Origin: an uncultured Paracoccaceae bacterium
Lineage (GTDB): Bacteria; Pseudomonadota; Alphaproteobacteria; Rhodobacterales; Rhodobacteraceae
NCBI GenBank assembly: GCA_947503925.1
Contig: CANNFQ010000001.1
Location: forward strand, 62,001 to 126,000
DNA length: 64,000 nt
Reading direction: 5' to 3'
The notes beneath the pieces were generated by a model that saw only the letters and a list, made by a program, of their open reading frames with translations, did not search any database and was not told the origin of the DNA. Below, piece after piece: positions 16,479-25,451 of this stretch. Position 1 is the first letter of the stretch. Each line of letters begins with the position of its first letter. The translations under genes and the position numbers were made by a program.

Positions 16479-16625
16479 TTAACCACAAAACGAGACCTCG
16501 GCTCGTGCAATTCCTCTTTCCCCACTGACGTGTTTTGGTTTCAAAGGTCGCTTCGGACCGACGATGCGGCCCTTGTTCCAAGCAGGACGAAGTGTACAAA
16601 TGGCAGGTAAGTTTGGTGTTTCCAT
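16479..16625 (-). pseudogene. Tyrosine-recombinase (phage-type integrase) N-terminal relic
   Basis: The 48-residue frame from ATG 16625 includes L-R-P-A-W-N-K-G-R-I-V-G-P-K-R-P-L-K-P-K, the characteristic N-terminal stretch of a group of small tyrosine integrases widespread in Rhizobiales and Rhodobacterales. Homology stops after K-P-K-H-V; a neighbouring frame continues with a weak S-R-G-L-V-L-W-L-N resemblance to the next family block (R-D-L-A-L-F-N-L), suggesting a frameshift. The remaining catalytic domain is missing. Relic of past integration. Confidence 0.7.
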
Positions 16626-17028
16626 GACTGATCCTCCGATCCGCCATGCCCTCCCACAACGACAGCCCGACGTTGTCACGGCAGCATATCAGAGGATGCC
16701 GCGCTGCATCTGAGGTCCGGAATGGGCCTGCAGCGGAAGTTTCAAATCTTCGCTGCATGCGCTCGCAGCGCAATTGATGGTCCGACTGCCTAAAATTCGG
16801 TTCATGTTGGGGTATGAAAACCAGACGATGGTGCTGTCTGCAGTGAAGACACGATTCAAGAGGATCATCTCGCCGAGGGGTCTTTCCTTAGAAGTTCATC
16901 TTTTCGCTTGCCAAAACTACCATGCACTCGCCTGATGTATTGCAGGCAGCAAAGCCGAAGTCGCGAAGGTGGCGAACGCCGACCGATCTCGGAACTTTTG
17001 CCTTCGCATGTCCTGACTTTCAGTTTGT
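16626..17028. other. 403-base stretch without a recognisable gene
   Basis: Between the integrase relic and the AraC-type gene stop I see no plausible coding frame, RNA gene or repeat. It is flanked by mobile-element debris and is probably decayed DNA. Confidence 0.5.
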
Positions 17029-18165
17029 TCACTGTGTGGTCGCATTGCGAAATGCCCTGGGTGTCATGCCGGTTTCCCGTTTGAACGCTTTGTAGAATGT
17101 CGAACGCGAGTTGAAGCCGACATCCAATGACACCGAAAGTGTCGATGCCGCACCTTCACGCAGGAGAGGTTTGGCAGCCTTGATCCGGTGGTGGGCAATA
17201 TAATCAAAGAACGTTGCCCCAATTTGTTCATTGAGCGTCTGGGAAATCTGATTGGGCAAGGCACCCACATGACGCGACAGTTTTTGCAAAGACAGGTTCG
17301 GATCAAGATACAAAGCATCGTGTTCCATTGCGGCTTTGATCCGCGACGCAAGCTGTTCGGCATGCGCCTCGGTTAAGGCAGATCGCGCATATTTCGCTTC
17401 GTGCACGCCGTCTGCCGACGCTGGCTGTGTCTTGTCCTTCTGAGGTGGGTCAATCGATGCAAAGGCCATGACAAAAAGCAGAAAACACGCAATCAGACCG
17501 TAAACGAGCTCCTCGACAACGAGCTGATCCAATCCTGTGTTTTCGGCGATGAACGAAACTGCCGCCACGAACCATAGGGTGATGAGGGATGCCACAAACC
17601 AGTCTAGCCACCGCAGTTCGTGGTCATCGAGGTTTGAATAAAGTGACTGAAGTCTGGACCGGTATGCGTGCAACCTTTTCAGCGTGGCCGCAAGATAAAT
17701 ACAAGATGATGCGACCCAACAGAAAATCAGTACAAAAGTCGCCAGAACAAGCGTTGATGTGACTATACCCGGGGGAAGCTCACCCGCAACGAACATTGCA
17801 GTTTTCGCATACGCGGGTTGCAGCCAGTAGCCAATCATCAGCACGCCGGCCGCTATAGGCAAAACGAAGTCGCGCCACTGCATCGTCGCTGATCTGAGTT
17901 CGGTCGTTTTTGCGGCGATATAATAGAAGACTGCTGGCGGCAGAATAAGCAGCAGTACTAAAATGACCGGCAAGTAAAAGCCGTAAATCGATGGGGCGAA
18001 CGCGAATACAAGTGGCGTTAAAACGATACCGCCGAACACGCCGAAGACCACAGTCAGATAAAATCGTGCATGCCCTTGCTGAGGGCCGCGCAACGCCGAC
18101 ATTGCGCCCGCCAGCGCGAGCCCTAGGCAGGCAGCAGAAAGGGCAAGTGATCCATCAGCATGCAT
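17029..18165 (-). CDS. Membrane-anchored AraC-family transcriptional regulator
   Basis: 378 residues. The first 240 form about seven hydrophobic helices (for example L-P-V-I-L-V-L-L-L-I-L-P and Y-G-L-I-A-C-F-L-L-F-V-M-A), followed by a linker and a C-terminal AraC/XylS double helix-turn-helix: L-S-L-Q-K-L-S-R-H-V-G and the signature V-S-L-D-V-G-F-N-S-R-S-T-F-Y-K-A-F-K-R. This 7TM-plus-AraC layout occurs in regulators that sense membrane or envelope cues. It is divergent from the membrane protein at 18.4 kb with a 212-base shared region, which is its most likely target. Confidence 0.88.
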   Translation of the reverse strand: MHADGSLALSAACLGLALAGAMSALRGPQQGHARFYLTVVFGVFGGIVLTPLVFAFAPSIYGFYLPVILVLLLILPPAVFYYIAAKTTELRSATMQWRDFVLPIAAGVLMIGYWLQPAYAKTAMFVAGELPPGIVTSTLVLATFVLIFCWVASSCIYLAATLKRLHAYRSRLQSLYSNLDDHELRWLDWFVASLITLWFVAAVSFIAENTGLDQLVVEELVYGLIACFLLFVMAFASIDPPQKDKTQPASADGVHEAKYARSALTEAHAEQLASRIKAAMEHDALYLDPNLSLQKLSRHVGALPNQISQTLNEQIGATFFDYIAHHRIKAAKPLLREGAASTLSVSLDVGFNSRSTFYKAFKRETGMTPRAFRNATTQ

Positions 18166-18377
18166 GCTGATTCATAGGCTCAATGCCGCATCAGCATCAA
18201 TGCGCAAAACGGCTCCGGTGTTACCGCCCCAAAAAAATTGTCCGCGCCGTCCCGCGCGGACGACAGAGTGAAATTTCGAGGTCAGACAAGGTCCAGATTT
18301 CGCGGCCAATGGACGTTCGGCAAGAACTGCAATTGGTCCAATTGGAACAAAAACATCTTTAGTGAAAGGCGTTCAAG

Positions 18378-19058
18378 ATGACGCTTCAAAAAATCGGAGG
18401 GCTTGCCGCCCTCGCATGTGCCGCAACATATCTGTTCGGTTTTGTATTTCTTTTCACGGTCCTCGCTCCCTTGGGGTTTGGGACCGGTGACACAGATGCA
18501 TCCGCCGTCGTGGCCTTCATCGACGCACAGCCAGGACTACTGATCGTGTGGAATTCGGTCATCTATATCTTGAATGCCTTTGCTTTGGCGATCCTTGTTG
18601 TGGCTCTGAATGCACGTCTAAAATCCAACACGCCTGATTGGGCGGCCATCACCCGCGCTCTCGGGTTGATCTGGGCCACTTTGGTCCTTGGTGCGGGCAT
18701 GATGGCGAATGTAGCGGTCGAACATGCGGCCAAACTTTTTCCGGTTGATCCTGCACAAGCGGCAGAAGACTGGGCGCTGCTCCAAATTGTTGAGTTGGGC
18801 CTTGGCGGCGGCAATGAAATCGCCGGTGGGGTGTGGATCTTGCTGGTGAGTATCGCGGGGATGATGGGGCGCAGCTTGGGCAAAATCTCAATCGGCTTGG
18901 GCTTGCTGACGGGTGCTGGGGGGCTTGCGACGCTGGTGCCAGCAATCGGAGATGTGGCCGGTGCCGTCTTCGGATTGGGTGCAATCGCATGGTTTATTGC
19001 TGTTGGCCTGTCCTTGACGCTCGCCAACGTCAGGGCAGCAAGAAGGCTTGCGACTTAA
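18378..19058 (+). CDS. DUF4386-like integral membrane protein
   Basis: 226 residues with six to seven predicted membrane helices, starting L-Q-K-I-G-G-L-A-A-L-A-C-A-A-T-Y-L, continuing with a D-A-S-A-V-V-A-F-I-D loop and the Gly-rich L-G-L-G-G-G-N-E-I-A-G-G. The pattern resembles the DUF4386 group of unknown function, though I cannot be certain. Divergent from the membrane-bound AraC regulator; followed by a strong intrinsic terminator, so it is probably a monocistronic target of that regulator. Confidence 0.75.
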   Translation: MTLQKIGGLAALACAATYLFGFVFLFTVLAPLGFGTGDTDASAVVAFIDAQPGLLIVWNSVIYILNAFALAILVVALNARLKSNTPDWAAITRALGLIWATLVLGAGMMANVAVEHAAKLFPVDPAQAAEDWALLQIVELGLGGGNEIAGGVWILLVSIAGMMGRSLGKISIGLGLLTGAGGLATLVPAIGDVAGAVFGLGAIAWFIAVGLSLTLANVRAARRLAT

Positions 19059-19114
19059 GGCAACCACGTTGCTTTGACGGTCCAAAGGTTGCATCGCAAC
19101 GACAGAAACCAATC

Positions 19115-19150
19115 ACTGCGGCCAGACAATCGGGCCGCAGTTTCTTTTTC
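19115..19150 (+). terminator. Intrinsic terminator after the 18.4-kb membrane protein
   Basis: ACTGCGGCC (19115-19123) and GGCCGCAGT (19133-19141) form a perfect 9-bp stem, followed by TTCTTTTTC. This is the clearest rho-independent terminator in the window. It sits between convergent genes and may also serve the hydrolase gene in part. Confidence 0.85.
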
Positions 19151-19186
19151 GGGGATTCCAGCCTGCTGCAGTTAGCCAGTTGCGTT

Positions 19187-20119
19187 CTAGGTTGCCAACC
19201 ACTCAAGGATTGCATTGGTTGTCTCGTCAGGTTTTTCCTGCTGAATCCAATGACCACAATCAAGGCTGATCACATCTACGTTGGGCACGAAATCCTTCAG
19301 ATTTTCGGATTTGGGGATTATGTCCTGTTCTCCGTATATCATCAAAGCAGGCTGAGTGATGATGGGGGATACATCCGCCAGTATATGCCAATTGCGGTCC
19401 ATATTCCGATACCAGTTTATGCTGCAGACAAAACCTGATTGCGCAAATGCTGCCACGTAAACCGCAAGTTCTTCGTCGTTGAGGATAGGCTCACCCAGAG
19501 GTGCTTCGGCCTGCGCGAGGTTGATCATCATCATGCCCGGCTCCGGCGGCGTTGGGGGGACGTTCTTGCGAAATAGGTTGCGAAAAAACCGAGATGTGTT
19601 CTGGTCGAGTATTGCATCAGCAACGCCCGGTTGCCGATTAAAGTGAACGAAATAGTTATCGACTCCGAAGAATTCCTCCATAAACGCGATCCAAGGCTTT
19701 GGCGTACGTGGCTGATAAGGCAACGCGAGGTTGATGATTTTGGACACGCGATTTGGATGCAGTTGCGCCATGCTCCACACGACATTCGCGCCCCAATCGT
19801 GACCAATGAAAACGGCATCGTCGTACCCGAAGTGATCAAGCAGCGCCGCGAGATCGCCCGTCAGATGAGAGATGTCACAGTCTGTAACCTGATCGGGACG
19901 CGATGATTTGCCATAACCCCGCTGGTTCGGGACGATGACATGAAAACCGGCTGCAGCAAGGGCTGGCGTTTGGTGACGCCAGGAAAATGCGTGTTCTGGC
20001 CAGCCATGGCAAAGGACAATCGGGTTGTCCGAATTTCCCCGCCCAGCTTCAAAAACTTCAAGCTCGACGCCGTTCACTGGAATGAGAGTGGAAGTTGGGA
20101 AGGTTGTGATCCTAGACAT
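19187..20119 (-). CDS. Alpha/beta hydrolase, epoxide-hydrolase type
   Basis: 310 residues of the soluble epoxide hydrolase/haloalkane dehalogenase branch. Oxyanion-hole motif V-L-C-H-G-W-P-E-H-A-F-S-W-R; R-G-Y-G-K-S; nucleophile Asp in F-I-G-H-D-W-G-A-N-V-V-W; cap domain in the middle; acid Asp in M-I-Y-G-E-Q-D-I-I-P; and catalytic His in D-C-G-H-W-I-Q-Q-E-K-P. The Asp nucleophile and HGWPE point to an epoxide hydrolase rather than an esterase. It is divergent from a WYL-domain regulator that starts 84 bases away and probably controls it. Confidence 0.9.
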   Translation of the reverse strand: MSRITTFPTSTLIPVNGVELEVFEAGRGNSDNPIVLCHGWPEHAFSWRHQTPALAAAGFHVIVPNQRGYGKSSRPDQVTDCDISHLTGDLAALLDHFGYDDAVFIGHDWGANVVWSMAQLHPNRVSKIINLALPYQPRTPKPWIAFMEEFFGVDNYFVHFNRQPGVADAILDQNTSRFFRNLFRKNVPPTPPEPGMMMINLAQAEAPLGEPILNDEELAVYVAAFAQSGFVCSINWYRNMDRNWHILADVSPIITQPALMIYGEQDIIPKSENLKDFVPNVDVISLDCGHWIQQEKPDETTNAILEWLAT

Positions 20120-20203
20120 TTTCAGGTTCCTTTTGAGGTGTGTTCTGATCGCCTAAGGCAAAAACATTCCAAAAAGTGATACCTTTTATGCTAGTCTTCT
20201 TTT

Positions 20204-20917
20204 ATGAAGACGCGCAGCCGCCAAGACGCCATCGTCCGCAACCTCCGCCGGAATGGCACTTCGACGATCGAAGCACTTGCATCGACGGTCAACGCATCAC
20301 GTAGCACGATCATCCGCGACATTGCCGCGTTGCGTGACGAAGGGTACGTCATTCAGACCGAACCTGGGCGCGGTGGCGGGCTAAGCCTAGATGCGTCTTC
20401 CGTCCAGACCACGGCGCGCTTGTCTGTGGCAGAGGTGTTCGCATTGATCATTGGTATCTCGGCCATGCGAGCGGCGGGAAACTTGCCGTTCTCAAGCCTT
20501 GCTGACGCGGGGCTTTCCAAAATTGAGAAAGCCCTGCCATCCGACAAGATCCGGGATCTACGTCGTTTTCTGGATTGTCTTTATGTCGGCCCCCTCGCGC
20601 CGCAAATCGACACTTCCAATCTCGGAAAGATCGCACCTGATTTGTTACCGACGTTTGAGACCGCATTTCTCAAAGGGTTCTTTTTGCAGTTTCGATATCG
20701 CGACGCGCAAGGGGCGCAGACCGATCGGCACGTCGAACCGCAAGCAATGCTGATCCTGCCGCCCCTATGGTATCTGGTCGCCTGGGATCCGGCACGCGAA
20801 GATTTTCGCCACTTCCGAATGGATCGGATCAGCGCGCCCGCTTGCGTTGAAGGGCAATCATTTCGCCGGCGCATCGTTCCCTTTGATGATGGTGTCCAGC
20901 CCATTCGTATCGTTTAG
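20204..20917 (+). CDS. HTH/WYL-domain transcriptional regulator
   Basis: 237 residues. An N-terminal winged helix of the DeoR/HTH_11 kind (R-N-G-T-S-T-I-E-A-L-A, S-R-S-T-I-I-R-D-I-A-A-L), an R-G-G-G-L-S-L beta wing, then a WYL-type domain with P-P-L-W-Y-L-V-A-W-D and H-F-R-M-D-R-I. WYL regulators respond to small ligands or nucleic acids. Divergent from the epoxide-hydrolase-like gene, its likely target; convergent with the four-helix membrane protein. Confidence 0.87.
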   Translation: MKTRSRQDAIVRNLRRNGTSTIEALASTVNASRSTIIRDIAALRDEGYVIQTEPGRGGGLSLDASSVQTTARLSVAEVFALIIGISAMRAAGNLPFSSLADAGLSKIEKALPSDKIRDLRRFLDCLYVGPLAPQIDTSNLGKIAPDLLPTFETAFLKGFFLQFRYRDAQGAQTDRHVEPQAMLILPPLWYLVAWDPAREDFRHFRMDRISAPACVEGQSFRRRIVPFDDGVQPIRIV

Positions 20918-20924
20918 AAACGGT

Positions 20925-21470
20925 CTATGTCGCTGGACGGAACCGATGTCGCGCCGCCATAGCCCCGATCAAGATGGAAATCATTACCGCCGCAGTCGTC
21001 AGGATCGATTTAGCGACTGTCGCGAGACTGCTTGCATGAACCAGCGGAGCGGAACGATCAGGCCAATTCAGAATCATGGCAACAACGCCGAGGTTTTCAA
21101 TGTAGTCGCAAAGAGCCGCGCCAATCGAGAAAATGACACCAACCCTGACGAGCCAATGAGGGGACATGCTTTGTCCCAACCACTGCATTGCAGAGATGAG
21201 GGTAAGCGCAAGCAGAGCGGGATATGCGGTGTCGAGCGGGATTTGATGGCTCAGGTAATACCCGCGCCCAGCGACGCCCAGACCTTCCAACAGCGCCGCA
21301 GCAGCCTGTGGGCCATAGCCCAAGGGGCGCATGTCGAAAGGCACCTGACCAGAAACAGCCTCAATATGTGCAAGCGTTACCCTGACCATCAGGATATAGA
21401 TCAACGCTGCAATCCCGCCAAAGCTAGCCGCCGCCAAGCCGAAATGTCTTTTCCAAATCCTATCAATCAT
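20925..21470 (-). CDS. Four-helix membrane protein of unknown function
   Basis: 181 residues with membrane segments at about 10-32, 82-100, 107-130 and 148-170; a loop carries Y-L-S-H-Q-I-P-L-D-T-A-Y-P-A. I do not recognise a family. It shares a short divergent region with the broken Crp/Fnr-like gene at 21.5 kb, which may once have regulated it. Confidence 0.65.
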   Translation of the reverse strand: MIDRIWKRHFGLAAASFGGIAALIYILMVRVTLAHIEAVSGQVPFDMRPLGYGPQAAAALLEGLGVAGRGYYLSHQIPLDTAYPALLALTLISAMQWLGQSMSPHWLVRVGVIFSIGAALCDYIENLGVVAMILNWPDRSAPLVHASSLATVAKSILTTAAVMISILIGAMAARHRFRPAT

Positions 21471-21489
21471 TTTTCAAGCTCCTTCATCT

Positions 21490-22113
21490 GTGCCAGACAT
21501 GCACACGAACAAAGCTTCCATGCATTATCATTTGATAAGGCCTACCAGAATGGATTTATGGACGGTTCTGATGCAATCGCCTGACTTGACTAAGGGAGGC
21601 TGCGTCGATGGATTTGCTTCTGAGTGGTCCACATCAAAGGTGCAGGCAAAAGCACAGATCGCCCGGCAGGAAGAAGATCATGCAGATGAAATCATTATCT
21701 TGGATGGCCATCTCGTGAGCACCATCAGTGATCCTGACGGCAAGGAAGTCTGTGTGGGCCTTTACGCGAGCCCCTGCGTTGTGACGCCAAATATTGCGCG
21801 CACGTGCGCGGGCAGGTCGCTTGTTTCGATCACATCGACGACCGAGGCAGAAATTGTCCGGATCGGCAGCGATCATCTGACATAGCTGATGATTTCATCA
21901 GAGCCCATTCGCAATTGGGCAAATGGTATCTTAAGGGACTCTCTCAGCCAGAAAGCGGATCGGGAGTGGTGTCTTGCGGCGCTTGGTGGGGCGGATCGGC
22001 TGAAGTGGTTTCGCGAGAGTTATCCCGGCTATGAAGACATCTTTGGCCATGCGCTTCTCGCGTCTTTCTTGGGGGTCACGCCTGTGACACTGAGCCGGTT
22101 GCGGCACAGCTGA
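21490..22113 (+). pseudogene. Crp/Fnr-type regulator interrupted by an in-frame amber codon
   Basis: One continuous frame of about 207 residues is broken only by TAG at 21883-21885. Before it lies the cyclic-nucleotide-binding-like fold (I-I-I-L-D-G-H-L-V-S, V-G-L-Y-A-S-P-C-V-V-T-P, T-T-E-A-E-I-V-R-I). After it lies the dimer helix and winged HTH, with R-N-W-A-N-G-I-L-R-D, W-F-R-E-S-Y-P-G-Y, H-A-L-L-A-S-F-L-G-V-T-P and V-T-L-S-R-L-R. Both halves remain well conserved, so the mutation appears recent, or it is a sequencing error, or the codon is read through. As it stands the product lacks its DNA-binding domain. Confidence 0.75.
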
Positions 22114-22119
22114 ACGGCA

Positions 22120-22440
22120 CTAACGCTTCAGTTCTTCGATCAGAAAATCATAGACCCGCCTGATCCGTCTGCTTGTCGTCAATTCGCGGTGGGCGACCAG
22201 CCAAACTGGAAAAAGACAATGGTTCCAGATCAGGCAAGACCCGCACCACTTCAAGTTCGGTATCCCGATGTAGGCATCCAGAATACCGATCCCGGCCCCA
22301 TGCCTTACCAATTCCCACATCACCAAATAGCTTTTAGTCAGCAATGGAAAGTTGGCCTCTGTCAACCAAGTGTTGACACGGTTTGATACAACAGCCGTTC
22401 GGCTTGCAGTCGTTCCTATCGAGACTGCGTCGCAGGACAC
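22120..22440 (-). pseudogene. LysR-family regulator, C-terminal fragment
   Basis: About 106 codons remain. The end matches a LysR substrate-binding domain: L-V-R-H-G-A-G-I-G-I-L-D-A, L-F-P-V-W-L-V-A-H-R-E-L-T-T-S-R-R-I-R. It lacks the N-terminal HTH and most of the sensor domain; the upstream residues (M-S-C-D-A-V-S-I-G) and a W-C-G-S-C stretch look like frame-disturbed sequence. The 5' end abuts the di-haem peroxidase gene, so rearrangement probably removed the rest. Confidence 0.65.
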
Positions 22441-22500
22441 GAAGTGTGTTTATCCGTCCGCATGCGAAGTAGCGTATGGCTCCTTACCTAGTAGTCTCAC

Positions 22501-23958
22501 TCATCTGGCCGGTTGCGGTGCCAGTCCCGACGGGACCGCTTTGGGAACGATGTGGGACCTGTCTACGGCAGATGGGTCTGTCAGAGCTTCCAGGAAAGCG
22601 ATGAGTTGCCTTACTTCGTCGTCGGTCAAATCGATTGTGGGAAGGTCGTTTTCTGCCGCGATGCGTGTTCTGAGTGCCGGAGATTGCATCACCCAAGTGT
22701 CCCTGAGATCAAACGCCGCTTGCTGGCCAGGGTCCAGCGCTGCGTATCCGAAATCCGAGCCGCGGCCAGAAAGGCGCATGACTTGGTCCAAAGGCGGCAG
22801 AACAACTGTGGACCCCTCAAAGCCCTCCAAACTTTCCATTGGGTTCAAATGATGGCGGACCATCTCCTCTAGTTCATCAAAAGCGCCGCTATGACCCCAG
22901 GGGCCGGTCAACGTGACATTCCGTAGTGAGGGTGTCCGGAACGCGAACAGGTCATCTGTGTCTCGGTTGACGCGATACCGTCCCTCGTCCTCGGTTCGGC
23001 CTGCGAGGCCTGTCTTGGCAATGTAGCTGAAATCCCTGCCATGACCCTTGCCGGGCCCGATCTGCGGCATGGCGATGGCATGGAAGGCGTGGTCGGTCAG
23101 CAAAGGCCCGCTATGGCATGACGCGCAGTTTGCCTTTCCGTAGAACAGGGTCAGCCCGCTCCGAGCCTCCGCTGACAGAAGCGACAGGTCGCCGGTGCGC
23201 AAAATCTCATCGAAAGGGCTTTCATCAGACCTGAAAGCGACGGTCTGAAAGGCCGCAAGGGCTTCGGCCAGGTGGGTATAGGTTACGTCATCTGCGCCTG
23301 CGACATCAGGAAAGGCTGCACGCAGCATGTCCAGATAGTCAGGCGCCGCAGCGACCCGTGTTGCCAGCACTCGCCAGACCTCTGGCCGATCTTCGGTAAA
23401 GGCGGCATTGGCGACAGGATTTTCGCCAAGCTGCCCGGCCATTTCGATGGCGGAGGTCACCGGAAAGAACGCCTGTGCGACCAGAACGTCTGATACGCCC
23501 TCCGGGAGATGGCCGCCTGCGGGGTTGCGAATGCGCTTGCCGTCCTCCAGCAATTCCACCCGGCCGTCATGAAACAGCGAGACATACTCGCGCGCGCCGA
23601 TGTTCCACAGCGGTTGCGCATTTCGCGGTACCCGGCCCGTTACGGCAGTTTCGGTGCTGCGGTCCGGACCGACCCCCACGCCACCTTCACCGATGCCAAG
23701 TGCAAGTCCATCGCCTGACCCCAGTTTTGGATCGTGACAAGTGCCGCAAGAGATGTTGCGGTTGCCCGACAGGATCGGATCAAAGAAGAGATTGCGTCCA
23801 AGTTCGACAAGCTGATCGCCCGGTGCGCCATCATAGAGAAAGCTGTCATCCGACAATGGCGCGGGCAGTGTTGGTGCATCTGCGCCCGATGTTGCGATGG
23901 TTGAAACGCACACAATCGCGAGCAATACGGACAGCAGGAGGAAGTGACGGGAGAGCAT
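22501..23958 (-). CDS. Di-haem cytochrome c peroxidase / MauG-family protein
   Basis: 485 residues with an N-terminal signal peptide (hydrophobic stretch L-L-S-V-L-L-A-I-V-C-V). Two haem c sites are visible: I-S-C-G-T-C-H-D-P-K-L-G (high-potential side region) and A-N-C-A-S-C-H-S-G-P-L-L. Also R-T-P-S-L-R-N-V-T-L-T-G-P-W-G-H-S-G-A-F, the conserved block of this superfamily. It should be periplasmic, reducing peroxide or, like MauG, oxidising a protein substrate. It is the last of four same-strand genes (Hcy methyltransferase, secreted barrel, GNAT, this), with 24 bases between GNAT stop and its start. Confidence 0.9.
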   Translation of the reverse strand: MLSRHFLLLSVLLAIVCVSTIATSGADAPTLPAPLSDDSFLYDGAPGDQLVELGRNLFFDPILSGNRNISCGTCHDPKLGSGDGLALGIGEGGVGVGPDRSTETAVTGRVPRNAQPLWNIGAREYVSLFHDGRVELLEDGKRIRNPAGGHLPEGVSDVLVAQAFFPVTSAIEMAGQLGENPVANAAFTEDRPEVWRVLATRVAAAPDYLDMLRAAFPDVAGADDVTYTHLAEALAAFQTVAFRSDESPFDEILRTGDLSLLSAEARSGLTLFYGKANCASCHSGPLLTDHAFHAIAMPQIGPGKGHGRDFSYIAKTGLAGRTEDEGRYRVNRDTDDLFAFRTPSLRNVTLTGPWGHSGAFDELEEMVRHHLNPMESLEGFEGSTVVLPPLDQVMRLSGRGSDFGYAALDPGQQAAFDLRDTWVMQSPALRTRIAAENDLPTIDLTDDEVRQLIAFLEALTDPSAVDRSHIVPKAVPSGLAPQPAR

Positions 23959-23982
23959 GGTCTGATCTTTCTTTGGAACTGG

Positions 23983-24663
23983 TCAAGACTGTGTCTTCGG
24001 CACGACTGATTTAAGCAGCAGCAAGACATCGCCTGTGTAGTAGGGCTGGCAGGGGTGGTTCAGGACAGGTGATTGGGCGGCGACGTCGTAGCCCAGTCGC
24101 CGATAGAGCCGGACCGCGCCATCATTCTGCCCGTAGACCTGAATGCTGACGGTTTCAAAGCCTGCATCGCGAGCCTGTTTCTCGGCATGGGCCATCAAAG
24201 TCGCGCCAATCCCAAATCCCCGCGCCCCGGCACGCACTGCTAGTGCGTTAACGTACCATGTGCCCACGGATTTCGCTTCCAGCGCGACGAACGGCGCAAT
24301 GGGTGCTGGCAGATCGGCGGCAGCGCTTTCGTCTGCCGACGTAATCGGGTAGCTCAGCACCATTCCCAGCACATGGCCTTCGCGCTCTGATACAATGGCG
24401 TTCTTGTAGGAGAATCCGCCCTGTTCGCGCCGCGCGCGCGCAGTGCCGACATCGAGCGGGGTTTGGTCACCTTCGACGCTTTGTGCCCACAGCCAAGAGG
24501 GAATGCCCTCTCCGGCGATGTCGATAAGGCGGGCGAGGTCTTCACCATCGGATCGTCGCGCGGGGCGAAGCGTATGTGTTGAAAAATCCATCACGGCAGC
24601 TCTCATATTGAATTGGTGGCCCCTGCCTGCCCGAGCGGCGGACAGGGGTATCTTGGTTGTCAT
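23983..24663 (-). CDS. GNAT-family N-acetyltransferase
   Basis: 226 residues including an N-terminal extension of about 28 before T-L-R-P-A-R-R-S-D-G-E-D-L. The GNAT core shows V-N-A-L-A-V-R-A-G-A-R-G-F-G-I-G-A-T-L (acetyl-CoA pyrophosphate loop) and V-Q-N-D/G-Q-N-D-G-A-V-R-L-Y-R-R-L-G-Y-D. Substrate unknown. The ATG at 24663 overlaps the upstream gene's TGA, indicating coupling; in-frame ATGs at 24606 and 24591 would give a length closer to other GNATs. Confidence 0.85.
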   Translation of the reverse strand: MTTKIPLSAARAGRGHQFNMRAAVMDFSTHTLRPARRSDGEDLARLIDIAGEGIPSWLWAQSVEGDQTPLDVGTARARREQGGFSYKNAIVSEREGHVLGMVLSYPITSADESAAADLPAPIAPFVALEAKSVGTWYVNALAVRAGARGFGIGATLMAHAEKQARDAGFETVSIQVYGQNDGAVRLYRRLGYDVAAQSPVLNHPCQPYYTGDVLLLLKSVVPKTQS

Positions 24664-25337
24664 CAGGTCGCAGGCGCTGCGACCGGGTCAATCGGCCCAA
24701 CGGGCATGCCCGAGTCCCATTCGGTGTGGTCGGTTTCGTCGACCCGCCCGAAATAGGTGTTGTGCCAGCTTTCAGTCCCTTGCTCCGGCGCGATTGACGC
24801 TTGCTCTTCGCCCGGAATGTCGATGGACAGGCGCGCGCCAAAGCCATCGGTCATTCCCAGCAAGGTTTGAGTCATCTCGGCGCCGACATGGGCGTAGACG
24901 CCAGTTCCTCCGGTGATGGCGCGGGGTCCGGCTACATCGACATCCGCCAGTTCGGCACCCTGGTTGATCAGGATCTCACCACTATCGAACTCAAAGACCT
25001 GGCGCGAGATGACCCAGGCACCGGTCAGCGTGCGCGCACCGTCGCCGACGAAGTACCCATCGCACGTCCAGCGGCCGATAACCTTGTCGGGGAAGGCCGG
25101 GCGGCCATCGGCAAGGGTGCCCTCAGCGCCATCATCGAGAGTGCCATCTTCGTAGATGTAGCCCTGGGTCACGAAAGCATTGCCGTAGGCGGGCATCCCG
25201 TCATCAAAGACCGGCTCGGCCGCGAAAACAAAGCGCGTGAGGTCTTCGGCGACGTCGAAGGACATCGGCGCGCCCTCGGCCATCGCAAAGCCGGTGGAGG
25301 CCAGAAGGGCCAGGGTGGAGAGAGTTGATTTGAACAT
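24663..25337 (-). CDS. Secreted allene-oxide-cyclase-like barrel protein
   Basis: 224 residues: a signal peptide (MFKSTLSTLALLASTGFAMA) then a beta-rich domain. The stretch F-E-F-D-S-G-E-I-L-I-N-Q-G, R-A-I-T-G-G-T-G-V-Y-A-H-V-G and the T-L-L-G-M-T-D-G pattern resemble the allene oxide cyclase/dirigent-like small barrel fold. One Trp-Thr-Cys (W-T-C-D-G-Y-F) and a C-terminal W-H-N-T-Y-F-G-R are notable. No enzymatic residue set is recognisable. It is coupled to the GNAT gene and shares an operon with a di-haem peroxidase that would work in the same compartment. Confidence 0.75.
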   Translation of the reverse strand: MFKSTLSTLALLASTGFAMAEGAPMSFDVAEDLTRFVFAAEPVFDDGMPAYGNAFVTQGYIYEDGTLDDGAEGTLADGRPAFPDKVIGRWTCDGYFVGDGARTLTGAWVISRQVFEFDSGEILINQGAELADVDVAGPRAITGGTGVYAHVGAEMTQTLLGMTDGFGARLSIDIPGEEQASIAPEQGTESWHNTYFGRVDETDHTEWDSGMPVGPIDPVAAPAT

Positions 25338-25451
25338 GTCTTTTCCTTTCAGGTGTTCAGCTTCGTTCAGTCAAAGTCACAGAACGCTTGCAGTTTGTTC
25401 TGCAGGCGGCTGTTTGGTTGCGAGCGCCGAAGCGCCCGGCATTTTGGTGGT

